Below, in pieces: positions 46,501 to 57,400 of a stretch of DNA of 64,000 nucleotides. The notes below the pieces were generated by a model, which saw only the letters and a list, made by a program, of their open reading frames with translations, had not been told where the DNA came from and ran no database searches. The DNA is from Helicoverpa zea (taxonomy: Eukaryota > Arthropoda > Insecta > Lepidoptera > Noctuidae), in assembly GCF_022581195.2 (NCBI RefSeq), contig NC_061470.1, positions 8,556,001 through 8,620,000 of the forward strand. The letters run 5' to 3'. Made by a program: the position numbers and the translations under genes. Position 1 is the stretch's first letter; each line of letters begins with the position of its first letter.

Positions 46501-49182
46501 GATGGTAGCCAGGGATATAGACCTGTAGTTGCTCTTTTCACTCGCATCTCCAGTTTTATTCTTAACAATAGGCACAACAATAGTTTTAAGTAAATCCGCT
46601 GGAAGATACGAGTGACTCAGGCACAAGCTAAAAAACATTGCTATATAGCACTCGCGGTAAGTGCTTACCAGCATGCAGTAAATGCTCTATACTTAGGCTG
46701 TCATGACCCAGCGACTTGCCTCTCTTTAAGTTGCGTATGACAGTAGCTACCTCCCTGGCCGTAAACCTAATAGGCATGTCTTCAGACCCCCCCACCACCT
46801 CAAGCCCACCAGACGACGTACCCAGGGGAGACCCAACCCTAAAGGTTCTACTAAATAGGTTGGCGATATCACCAGGATCACTAAGGCCATCAATACTCAC
46901 AGGCAGACCCGACCTTTGATTCAACCTGTTCGTGGCTTTCCAAAAACTACCAAAATTCTTTGCGTCATGATGACTTGCAATGATGTCCATTTTTATTTGG
47001 TCCTTATTATTTTGGCACTATTTCAATTTACTTTTAAAAACCTTTCTACTTTCCACCATTTTTTCATATAAATCACCATTTTTCGGTCTACCAAACAACG
47101 TCCAGGTTTGAAAATCCGAGCCTGTCTGTGTGCGTCCTTCACATGCTTATTCCAGCCCGTTATGTAACTCTTTTTGCGCTGTAATCCGTTCTTACAGTTA
47201 CTTGCGATTGCACCTTCATAGAGTATACGCACAATTTCCGCATAAATATTGTCTAAAATAGTTTCATGTTTTATTTATTTTTATTTTATTTTATTTATTA
47301 AGGCAAACCAACAACATATACACAAAAACAAGTATAGTTACAAAATTTCTTACGTAAGTATTTACTGTGTGAATATGTCACTTACAGGTATGCACACCAT
47401 TTACAATAAGTTACAGAGTTATACTTATTTATACCATTACTGCAGTCAAAACTATGGAAAATGTTCCTTAATTCTACATCTAGTTTTACTACATTCAGTA
47501 AATTCTAAGGGAAAGTCTACATTTTTCAAGAGATCATTACAATAATTGCTATATAACTCAGTCTGCTGCAAAGCTCTGTCACCCCAAGTTACTTTGTTAC
47601 ATTTAGAAAGTGCAACTTTTGGCCTTAATAACTTAAGATCACACTTTATAATTAGAGGTAAATGGTCCGACCAAGACACGTCATAGAGCACACTAGCGTC
47701 TCTAACAGTGTTCCACGCCGCGTCTGTCACTACGCAGTGGTCTAACCAACTAGTAGAACCATCTCAACTAGCACACTAGTGGAAATAGCAGCCTATTTGG
47801 CAACTGTTAGCTGTACAGTAGTGCTTTAGGGGTTCCGAAAGTATCTTTAAGTTCTATTATTGCTTCCGTAGCTGATCATAGCTGCTCATAGCTGTTAATA
47901 TCACTAAAGGCAGCAGAAACTGAACCAAATGTCACTCTGGGTTTTACAAGAGATCATTCTACAACCCATTTGCAGCCTACATCTTTAAAAGAGAGTTCAA
48001 ACAATTATGTTAAAGGTTAAAGCTGCTAAAAAGTTTCTATTGCCGCTGATGTACGCGTTAGAACTGCATAAAGACGCTAATTGTAGACTTTTTAACAGAA
48101 CTGTTTAAAAGATATATTTATCACTTTTCTGCCACTAAAGGTTTCATTGCAGAAGTGATTTGTTATTTTGTGCAGACTTAAGTAGGAATTTGATCCTCTG
48201 TTCTACTTGTAGCCAACACAAGGCTCCACAATAGAAGCAGGAGGTTAATAGACATTGCCTGCTCATTTGGATACATTCTGTTATTTTATTCACAAACACA
48301 AGCAAAGGTCCCGTAGATTTTGTTTTCTCAATTACTGATAACGAATCAGTTACTTGAATAATGTTATTAAGACTGAAATAAATAAATACATTCAGATTTT
48401 TATAACATTGCATTTTAATTTAATACCCTATGTCCAAATAACTTTCAGTATGACAGTGTCTTATTATTTATTGTGTCTACGGAATTATTACCAATATGTG
48501 TCATAAACAGACTTAATTCTTAAAAAAACATAGAATGGAAAACATTATTTTGAAATAAAGTGACTTAATTTGAAACTACTTTATATTTTATGTTAAAATA
48601 TATATAAAAAAAATACTATAAACATAAATTTGCATTGTCATTGTGATCTCAAAAGGCTAATCCACAAATCTGGTAAAAATCAATAGTAAGCCATTAAAAA
48701 CGGAAGAGATATATTATAGTTCGGCCATTCAGAGAATGCGTTCCTGACACGTCGCGATTGAACTGACGACGTAACTTTGCAATGGCGTTGCAGTTACGAT
48801 AAAAATATTTTTGCTGGTTGTTTACCGTTTTAACAATTGAGGAGCATTAAAACAACATTATTATATCAATAATAATGTTGTTTTTTTTATAAGATGTATT
48901 AAGTAATATAATTTTTTGATGACGATTTTGCTCATTTCCCACAAATTGCATTTTTTGGATTCGGTCACTTTCATTCTAAGGGTGCGATATGTAGTTCCAT
49001 GTCAAGCCCAAGTTCACCTTAAAACAACTGTCTACTATGATGTTTCAGCCGATGGAGTAGAATACGTAGTGGAAGCTGGCAAGACTGTGTACAACAAGGT
49101 AGCCAGCAGTAAGGAGGATCTGACGGAGGCGCCGGCAGGTCGCGCCTACTCCGTGAAGGACGACGCCGAGTGGCTGCCGTGA
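40567..49182 (+). CDS. apolipoprotein D-like lipocalin
   Basis: Lipocalins are secreted barrels that carry small lipophilic ligands (pigments, retinoids, lipids). Six exons join in frame: 40567-40686, 42997-43151, 44085-44152, 44236-44387, 45099-45270 and 49049-49182 (266 aa). A signal peptide (IGVLLAICGGAFSH) is followed by LGACPVVEPMPGFEMNK and the lipocalin hallmark GVWYVIQKTS (G43, W45), then TDYTSHAVIFTCQKL in the barrel's later strands. Paired cysteines in ACP, HCMTY, FTCQK and QSQCPS suit the ApoD disulfide pattern. The C-terminal extension of some 70 residues (YVVEAGKTVYNKVASSKED...WLP) makes it longer than typical ApoD, about 190 aa. I start at 40567 for the signal peptide; the frame is open to 40396. 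The last intron (3.8 kb) holds a LINE wreck. Possible alternatives are a neural-Lazarillo or Karl-like lipocalin. Confidence 0.88.
43199..43626. mobile_element. 428-bp GC-rich MITE in lipocalin intron 2
   Basis: Inverted ends GGTGATTCTCACACTGCCCC and GGCGATCTTCACACTGCCCC, flanked on each side by TTA, suggest a 3-bp target duplication. The interior is rich in CpG and GCGTG words, unlike the AT-rich intron. There is no transposase. TTA duplications suit PIF/Harbinger-type MITEs, by inference. Confidence 0.8.
43690..43925. repeat. clustered GCCATCTA motif repeats
   Basis: CGCCATCTAGT, TGCCATCTATTGTT, TGCCATCTGTTGTT and TGCCATCTATTATG recur about every 50 bp, and one inverted copy (CTAGATGGCAG) closes the run. 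The spacers share AATAGxTGAACTA. It is a short degenerate tandem/inverted array right after the MITE. Confidence 0.75.
44639..45019 (+). mobile_element. SINE family 1, full-length copy in lipocalin intron 4
   Basis: Head GTCGTGGTGGCCTAGTGGG (A box) and GGGTTCGATCCC (B box), then a body through CTGTGTTTCGGATGGCACG, GGTAACTGGGTTGAGGAGG and GACTGGAAGCCGACCCCAAC to GGCTCGGGAGATGATT. It is the best reference copy for the fragments at 19856, 24197, 24880, 31545 and 39011. It ends about 80 bp before exon 5 (45099). Confidence 0.85.
46100..47750 (-). mobile_element. degenerate non-LTR retrotransposon in lipocalin intron 5
   Basis: Broken minus-strand frames run in LINE order from right to left: an endonuclease end with WSDHLPLIIKCD (47730-47452), a linker (47232-47023), FGSFWKATNRLN...IRNLKRGKSLGHD (46990-46628), then reverse transcriptase with LPADLLKTIVVPIVKNKTGD, YRSISL, FGFKP and FLDLSKAFDLVSYD (46674-46276). 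The catalytic Asp motif of the palm region downstream is not visible. Frameshifts and stops split it, so it is a dead copy of a Jockey/CR1-like element. A T-rich stretch at 47276-47420 interrupts it. Confidence 0.8.
47276..47420 (-). mobile_element. possible second LINE 3' end nested in the first
   Basis: A TTTATTTTATTTTATTTATT tract followed by AAGGCAAACCAACAACATATACAC looks like a LINE 3' end with its A-tail, read on the minus strand. It sits between two frames of the older LINE and breaks the linker region. Confidence 0.4.
48715..48874 (+). mobile_element. truncated copy of the TATAGTTCGGCC foldback element
   Basis: Bases from TATAGTTCGGCCATTCAGAG through GCAATGGCGTTGCAGTTACG to TATATCAATAAT are the same as the left two thirds of the complete element at 58774-59004. 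The right inverted arm is missing and replaced by a short AATAATAATGTTGTTTT hairpin. It lies in the lipocalin's last intron, 174 bp before exon 6. Confidence 0.85.
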
Positions 49183-49931
49183 GAGGTCGCCACTAGCGCC
49201 ACAAGTACAACTAGACATAGCTCCGTCGACTGAACCTTAACTAAATATAATATAAATTAAATGAAGAATCAAGTGGAAAATAGATTTGAGAGACCTTCAA
49301 GTACCATTAAGTAGATAGACACTATGATTAAGACGGATCTCACTGGAAAAGTGAGAAATCTATTCTGTATTTTATCAATTAGAAATATGACCAGTTGAAT
49401 GTCAATAGTCAAGATGAATGTATTTAATTTAATCAGAATGTCAATTGTTAGGGGTGAATACTCATTACGACAATCGGAGTGTCATTTTGTAAGCGTATTC
49501 ACTTCGATAATAAAATGTGATCTTATATTTTAATAGATCCTATAGCTAAGCAATGTTCGGTGATAATCTTACTCGTATGGATAATAATGCAGTTTTATAC
49601 CAAAGGATGCGTAACGTATCGTACTATTTATTTACTGATAACATTAAATAAATAATTTTACAGTAATTTATGTCCATTTCATTTAACCTGAGCCCTGCCA
49701 ACTGTATATTAATGATAATGTTAACTGCTGTGTTATGCTAACGAGCTAATTATAAACTCTGACTAGGTTGGTTTTATATTTTTTTATGTATTGTGGGTTT
49801 TATTTTATAGCAATTACCGATATTTTCCGTCCTACTAAAGTTAAGGTATGAATAAAACAAGCAAATCAATTTTCGGAACTGTATTTAAAATAAATAAAAA
49901 AGAACAATGCAAGTGGAATATGGAATGTTTA
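49183..49931. other. 3' flank of the lipocalin gene
   Basis: The hexamer AATAAA at 49509-49514 is a plausible poly(A) signal and would give a 3' UTR of about 350 bases. No other feature is recognised. Confidence 0.45.
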
Positions 49932-50363
49932 GGCTAAGAACTCACGGAGCGATTTTGAACCGTGCCCGCAGCGGTGGCGGAACTGCGGTTTTATTTCCAA
50001 ACTCACGAGACCGGTTATTTGCGCGGTTACACAGCCGTCGCGGTTGAGATTATCGCCCGCGAACGTGGCGGGCGATGATCGCAAGACGCAAGACGGGCAG
50101 CCTCTGCGCCACTGCGATCGCCGGCCAATCGACCGCGGAGCGCGCGGGCGCAACCCGCCGACGCTGCGGGTGACCGCGGCCCGCGCGATTCTACTAGTTG
50201 CCCGCCGGTGCAGCGGGACCCGCAAACAAACGCGCAGACTGCGGGCGTAAATCGCGTCGTGAAATGTGCTTTAATTTTTTACATGTATATCTGCATTCTA
50301 CAGAAGCTACGGGCCCGCAGCCGCGGCGGGCACGGTTAAAAATCGCTCCGTGAGTTCTTAGCC
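49932..50363. mobile_element. 432-bp GC-rich MITE between lipocalin and AsnRS
   Basis: Inverted ends of about 38 bp starting GGCTAAGAACTCACGGAGCG, with TTA on both outer sides as a target duplication. The interior is CpG-rich (GCGGGCGATGATCGC, CCGCAGCCGCGGCGGG). In architecture it is like the element at 43199-43626, but its sequence is different. Confidence 0.85.
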
Positions 50364-50828
50364 TTACATTCCTTATTCTATTGAACGCACAAAAATGCCA
50401 AATGAACTTTGCTGTGTCATGAAATACTTTAGAACATTTACAATAATTTGGACAAAAAACACAGTCAACAAATATATAAAAATCTAATTTATTTTTGTAC
50501 CAGAGATGGCACAGAATTATGGTCAGTCCATAACAACAAAATAAGTTGTTTTTTTTATGAATTTCAAAGCGCATCAGATCAAATCACACAAAGAAGTACA
50601 CTTAATATCGATGTTATTATGATTGTTAAAAGTAATTTTAACGAGTTCTATAAATAATGAGCGCTGGACGCCGCATCAAATGCTATCATATAATGCAATA
50701 GACTTTCCTTCTATATATTTAATAAATGCAAACACAAGCATTATTAGTTTAATTTTACAATTATTTTGTATAAAAACTGATGTTGATGATTTTAAATTTC
50801 GTCTAGAATAGACTGAGCAACAAAATAT

Positions 50829-50834
50829 TTTATT
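50829..50834 (-). terminator. probable AsnRS poly(A) signal
   Basis: AATAAA on the minus strand, about 205 bp after the AsnRS stop codon. Other A-rich hexamers lie further downstream. Confidence 0.4.
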
Positions 50835-51038
50835 TCAGACATATACATCACTGCTATGCGTGACGATCTTATTTAAATACTATTTGAATTATACACAGAT
50901 AAACTGCTTTACTCATCGTATAATTTAATAGATCGTAACAACAAGCAGTGATGCATAGACCTTTACAATGCTATAACAGAAAGCAGTGATGACGTCGACT
51001 CATCACGGCTATATATTATACACCGGCGGTTGTTGCAC

Positions 51039-54000
51039 CTAAGGCGTGCAGCGGTCGAGGAAGCGCGGGTAGAGGCAGACCTCGCGGATGTGGTAGCGGT
51101 CGAGCAGCCAGCACAGGAACCGCTCCAGCCCCAGCCCGTACCCGCCGTGCGGCACCGACCCGAACTTGCGCTGGTCTGTGTACCAGTAGTACGGAGACGG
51201 GTCGATGCCCTCGCGCTTGTAACCTGATTACGAAAATGTTTACATGTTTTATAGTGTAATTGGAGTGTCATATGATAATGATAAATATATATTTGAAACT
51301 TTTTATTTCCCTAAATACTGACTGAATTAGGCAAGTTACTTGAAAGAGTTTTCCCAAGCATTTTATAATACTTTCCACTGAAACTCCTCGTTTACCTAAT
51401 TCAATTGAAAACTCTGGCAAACATATGACAACGAATTTTAAACTTCAATTTTATCTTCACACCTTACACATTTACTATTCCACGTCAGAGGCCGTCAGGC
51501 GGATTTCAGAAAACAGGGCTTGCTAGGTGATAAAAACCCAATCCACTCGATAAGAAGACACATTTTAGACCCTTCAAGGTGCTTCATCCTACCTTCCATG
51601 AGCTCCTCATGGTCCCAAGTCCTCATGGATCCGCCTACAATCTCTCCGACTCCTGGCATGAGCACATCCACAGACTCCGTCAGTCGGTTGTCGTCAGCAC
51701 AACGCTGCATGTAGAAGGACTTGATCTCTGCGGGGAACTTGCACAGGAGGATGGGTACTCCGATAGCGTCCGTCATCTTACGTTCCGGCATTTCCGGTAT
51801 GTCCTGGGAGAAAGATTTGATTTAGTGGTGTTTTGTATGTGAATATAAAGATGTATGGGTCTTTTCATGGTGAAATAGTTTAACAGTGGCTGGACATGTA
51901 TACGAAAATGGATAAGGAATTTCCTATCTATATGTATTTTTTTACAGAATGTCCATTCCATTTTTGATTTTACCCAAGCTCAAATTCAATTTTTATGTTA
52001 TGTAATGTATAGCTTGTGAAACACAATATCCGTCTCTGAGTGTGGACCCCCACACTCAGAGACTTAAGTAATTAGAGTGTGGGGGTAAGAGTAATAAATA
52101 ATTCTAGAAATGGACTGTGCGATAAAGCGACTGGAAGAATTATTTCGAAATTCCTCTTTGCTGACGGATAAAAATATTCTTCGTTAGTTATTTATTTATT
52201 AGTAATGTACCTCGCCAAACTCGTAGAATGAGCCGTCCTCTTTGGTAATGTTGTTGGCTCGCAGGTACTCGATCGCCTCCGTGTACGTCATGCGCTTGAA
52301 CGGCTTCTGTGGCCTCTGTAACAATCATGTCGTAGTTATAGGAATTGCTGTACCAAAAAAAAAATATTTTTTATTGATAATAAGTAATTTTTTTAATACA
52401 ATACTTGAATAAGAACTAGTTTCGTAACATTTGCAAAACATTATTTATAAATTCAAAATGACATATTTTGTTTTTAGATACTATGATATTTTAACAACAA
52501 ATCAAAGTAATTCCTAGATGGGAGCTAGCAATGTTCCCTTACACATTCTCTTATGTATTATCCAACTGCATTGTTATTATGGTACCTAAAATTCGTCCAT
52601 TTCACTTCACGCATTCGTCTGACACACAAATACATACAGCTGACTCTACGGTACCTTGAAGTTAGGGTTGAGTTCATACACGAGGTGAGCGTCAGGCGAG
52701 GCGAGCACCCTGTCCACCACATCCACCACCAGGTCCTCCAGCCGCGACAGCAGATCCTCGAACGTGATGAACGGACACTCCGCCTCCACGTGACTGTACC
52801 TGTAGTAAATAACAGTATATTAGATACGAGTGTCTGCTAATACGTTCACAGACAGTTTAGCGAAAAATCGTCGTTTATGTTGTCGGTGAAAATGTGCCTT
52901 GGGTTTGGTGGGTGGGAAATTGAGGAATGACTTTTTCGATGTTATGTTTCGGTGAAAATAGGCGCTAGATTTGGTGAATGAGAAATAGTGGAATGAATTT
53001 TCTTTCTGTGGGCTGGGGTTCGGTCATATTCCAGGGCTGTGTGTGTGTAACTTGTATGAACATTCTCGCAGCTTTTTCCTAATACAGCTGACACTACACA
53101 TGTGGGCATACTGACTCTGCGAGATGCCTGCGCGTGCGCGACTGCTCGGCGCGGTAGGACTGCGCGATGCAGTACACGTCGCCCAGCGCCGCCAGGCACG
53201 TCTCCAGGTACAGCTGCGAGCTCTGCGTCAGGTACGCCTCCGCACTGGAACAAACAAAAAAATAATTATAGCATTACCTATCCAATAGTTGACTTAAAAG
53301 ATCACAAACACACAAACAATCAACATTTTCTTTCGTCAACCCTCTTCATGCATTTATGACCTTCCTCACGCCGTCACAACTTGATACATATCATTATATT
53401 CTATTCATTCGCGTTACACCACATGTTCATGTTTGTACAGGTGAATTTAACTAACCCATTGAGCATTGCAAATACAATATTTACACATGGTAACTTATGG
53501 TGTACTCTAGTGTTCATTTCAAAAATATTTAACGGGCTGTATAGTAACATTTTAACGGACTGTATAGTAACACTTAACGTAGGTACTGGGGCCCGATTCT
53601 CCTAATTTTACTTAAGCGACATACGATTCACATTCGACTGAGATTCAATCTCGACACAATTACGATTGAAGTGTATGTGGCACTCCACTATGTTTTCTTT
53701 GAAATAAACGTTTTTATCCTTTTCTGTCATTCAATAATGTATCATTTTGTCTGCAAATGATTTACGAATGCAATATGATTGTAGAGCAATCTACCGTATA
53801 GACCAAAATCACCAAAATAGCAGACCAATAGCAAACTAATCGAATGTCGTTGGAATACGATTGGTCTTACATTAGTAGCAGAATGCTCGATATGGTTAAA
53901 ACTGCTATTGCGATCATATTGCGAATCAATTTCTATTCGATTTTGACATTATTAACTTAGGAGAATCGGGCCCCTGTATAGTAACACTCTGCACTTACCC

Positions 54001-57000
54001 GAAGTAGCTGAACTTGAACAGCGTGCTACCTCCCTCGCACTGCGTCTGCACGAGCGTGGGCGGCGTGACCTCGGTGTAGCGGCGCGACGCGAAGTGCTCG
54101 CGGAAGGCGCGGGTGACGGCCGCCCGAGCGCGGAGCACCTTCGATGTGTTCTCGCCGCGGATCATTATGTGCCTGGTGTAAATAATAAATAGGTAACTGT
54201 AACTTCACAAGAAATTAGCTAAGATACTCTTAGTTGTTAGGTTTATTCCTCAATGGTAAGTGCACCAGAGTTTATGTCAATGATGAGGCCATGAGGAGAT
54301 TTGCCCTCAACTGTGCAGACGATAGACTTTGTCGTACGGAAGTTCTCCTTGATTGGTAGCGGGCTTGACTTGGCTGTCATGGTCTTGTTGAGATTGATTG
54401 CAATTTTAGTGCAGAATAATTCACACCTTAATTTAACATTTCTGACCTTGAAGTAACATACTGGCCTTAAGTCAATAAATACTCCCTCTATTAACTCATT
54501 TATTTTGCTATGTCCAAGAGAGACCATGTGAACTATCTATGTACAAGTTTTACCACCTAAGAATTCATGAGAAAATCAATAAATAATCTTTTGCCTCAGG
54601 CGAGATGAGATGGTAAAATTCCCTCTTCTCAACTCTCTTCTTCTCCAATATAATAATGTAGGTGTAACATTACTAAATATACAGTACCTGTTGTCTAACT
54701 GTACATCGGGCAAGGCCTCCTCATTGAGTATGGCATCAGCACCACCAGGTGGCGCCAGTCCCACCAGCTCCCAGTAGTCCGCTGTCAACTCGTGACCGCC
54801 AGGAGCCTGCGTAAGAATTGCATCGGAATATTAAGACCCATTTCCACAAACAACTGCTTTTCTTAACAATTGTTTACTTGGAAAATAGAATGTGACAGTT
54901 GTTTTAGGAAAACTGATATTTATGTTGTCGGTGAACTCGGGCCTTAATCATTAGGTTACGTTATAATATTGAGCGGAGTGGTTATACAATCACAAAACAA
55001 ATCAAAATTAAACCACATGCCTTCTGATAAGCTTATCAGTTACATTTTTATAAATTTTACGAGATTGCTTATAATGTAAACAATGCAAAATACAAGTCCT
55101 ACTAATACGCAGCTCTATTTCTAGTTATATTCAACTGTCTAACAAACTGTGGGGCAAGACCATCAGTAATATGTCAGAAATCTTACCATTTTCCCTTCAG
55201 GCACAACTTCAAGCTTGCCATATATAATGACAGAGGACTCAGTAGAGAGCACAAGCGCATTATACGTCTGGCAGAGCAATCCGTGGAGTACACACTGCAG
55301 GTAGCCCGAGCCGTCGCGGAGTGTGAGGAATGCGAGAGCGCGCCCCTGTCGCCGCAGCCGGTGCACCCAGCCACGGACGCAGATGCGCGAACCGCGGTGT
55401 TCACTCGCTAAAATAACAAATAATAACATAACTATCTACAACATAGAGAAATATTTGCCTACCATAAAACTATTGATACTCATGATACACATTCAAAATA
55501 TGAATCTTATAGATAGGCATTTCTCTGTAGCTTCACAAAAACACTGTGTTCGGCGTCAAATACTCTTCTGTCTTGTACTACTCGTATAACTGGCAAAATT
55601 ATTCAGTAGCAGTTGTTATTTTGTAGCACAATCGCAACACAATAAGCATCAGTTATAGATAAACCTTGTCCGTCTTACCACAAAAACTTTTAAACGTCAG
55701 TTTATGCCTTGTCTAAAAAAATGTCAAATTATGACGTTGACATATGGTTCATTTTGCAGCCAACATTTTATTAGACAAGTGTAAAACAGGGTTTAAAGTT
55801 TTTGTAGTAAGGCCCTGTTAGTTTTATCTTTGCAACTAAGTAATTTTGTATTAATATTAAAATGCTTGCTAAAAAACAATTACAGCACAAAAAGAAGGGT
55901 GTTGTTTACAACAGTACTGAAAGGTTAGATGTAAAAGCATTTTTTGAGTACCCTATATGTATAGTTAACATCGTAAACAAATAGTTTTCCCTATTCCAGG
56001 TTTAGGGGAAACCCCTACTACAATTTTGCTGATAAAACATTTACTTCAATTGAATGTTGCAGTTGCAAGTGGTGAATGCAATTTGATAAACAATGACTTT
56101 TCTTAAAGTTCAATACTAAACCCAAGAATATGACAGACTTGAACCTAGATAAAATCTTTTCTTTATTTATTCCACACTGGCTAACCCCGCAAAGTATTGT
56201 CCCTTTAATCTGGGCCTTTAAAAACATTGAGCCAAAATAAACCCAATTGGCTCATCCATTCTCAAGTTTTAGTAAGAAAAATGAATTCCTATTTAAGTAG
56301 GTATACATATAAGATCTACAAGGAAAGTTGAGTCAGACAAGTGCAACCAATGCAGTTTATTACATCATCTTCCTATACATACAATGTTTATGAGTATACC
56401 GTTTCTACTATTTTTGATTGTACATTCATAGCTAGGATTTGGCATATTTTAGACTTGAATTAGATAATGATGGATGTATTGATTATCATCCTAAGTTAAG
56501 TTATATCAAAGATTTAAGCCCTCTTGGGACGCAACTTAAACCATGGCCAGAATCTAGTAATTAAATAGTTAAGACCCCACTATTACACATTAAGTTTAAT
56601 GAGAATTAGGTACGCATATGGTGGTTTCCCAATATTGGACAGGTTTCCTTAAGGCCTGTCTCTATCCTAATAATGCTGTTAATCAGTTTTGTAGATAAAT
56701 AAGTTAAATTAACTTCAAGAAACAGTGACCAAACCATTCACTCAGCATGTAACCACAGTCCTCGAGCAGTACAACAAAACTATTTGTAATATTCTGTTCC
56801 TCGATATGTTGCGAGAATTTTTTAACATATGTTAGACTAATCAATACTTCAAAATGAGCTACTTCTTTAATGTGAACATAATCTGAACATTATTACTAGG
56901 TAATATATTTTTTGTTAGTGCAGGTATATAAACAGTAGCTTCACACTAACCTTCTGATATTTTCACGATGGTAGCTTTTGGAAGACTAGGATCCTCCTTA

Positions 57001-57400
57001 ATAACAACTTTCTTGGCCTCTTCAAGGTTCTGTTGTCTCTTTTCATTGCCATCTTCTTCTGCCTTTGCCTTATCGGCCGCTTTATACCCTTCTCTCACCC
57101 AGATCTTGTGAATCTTCTTTAATTGTGATTTAGCAGCAACTTCATATACTTTGGTGTCGTCTTTAGCGTCGACGTATATTGTAGGAAACGGTTCCTTGCC
57201 GGCGTGACGCATAGCCTGTATAATGGTCTTAAACGGCTTCGCTTCAGTTCCATCTCCAGTCTCATCACTGCCGTTCTTATCCGACGTGTAAATCTCACCT
57301 AAAATGTGAACAAAATATGTTGCTTACGTGTGCTTATAGGTTATAATAAAAATATAAGCCATTTACTAAATTATTGATTACCTATTGAAAGGTTCTCCAT
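51039..57400 (-). CDS. AsnRS: asparaginyl-tRNA synthetase, cytoplasmic
   Basis: Class IIb synthetase that charges tRNA-Asn with asparagine. Ten exons join in frame on the minus strand: 57400-57382, 57298-56951, 55407-55187, 54806-54688, 54172-53999, 53244-53116, 52799-52655, 52315-52211, 51803-51593 and 51223-51039 (551 aa; human NARS1 548). The eukaryote-specific N-terminal domain (KPFKTIIQAMRHAGKEPFPT, then a Lys/Glu-rich linker) precedes the OB-fold (RGWVHRLRRQG, LTLRDGSGYLQCVL). The catalytic core shows GENTSKVLRARA, TPPTLVQTQCEGG, YLTQSSQLYLE, motif 2 (SYRAEQSRTRRHLAEYSHVE, about 323-342), VGEIVGGSMR and motif 3 (GGYGLGLERF, 517-526), and ends FLDRCTP. The first exon has only six full codons (MENLSI). 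AsnRS rather than AspRS is supported by the N-terminal domain and overall near-identity to known NARS1. Confidence 0.95.
53588..53974. mobile_element. 387-bp MITE, family A copy 2 (AsnRS intron 5)
   Basis: The ends GGGGCCCGATTCTCCTAA and its inverse TTAGGAGAATCGGGCCCC form a near-perfect inverted repeat. This is the cleanest of the three copies. It stops 25 bp from the donor side of exon 5 (53999). Confidence 0.85.
54243..54527 (-). other. unexplained 94-codon open frame in AsnRS intron 4
   Basis: Minus-strand frame with ATG (MVSLGHSKINELIEG...) and a stop within the intron between exons 4 and 5. The words VFIDLRPVCYFKVRNVKLRC and PHGLIIDINSGALTIEE look protein-like, but I recognise no family. 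It may be a mobile-element remnant or chance, and there is no sign of splicing into AsnRS. Confidence 0.2.
55674..55811. mobile_element. 138-bp MITE, copy 2 (AsnRS intron 2)
   Basis: It has inverted ends CTTACCACAAAAACTTT and AAAGTTTTTGTAGTAAG, and exactly the length of the copy at 10929-11066. The interior reads in the opposite orientation relative to that copy. The rest of this 1.5-kb intron holds nothing I recognise. Confidence 0.8.

Noticed and set aside
50044..50250. short Arg/Pro-rich frames at 49929-50250
   Set aside because: They lie inside a CpG-rich MITE with TTA flanks and are explained by base composition.
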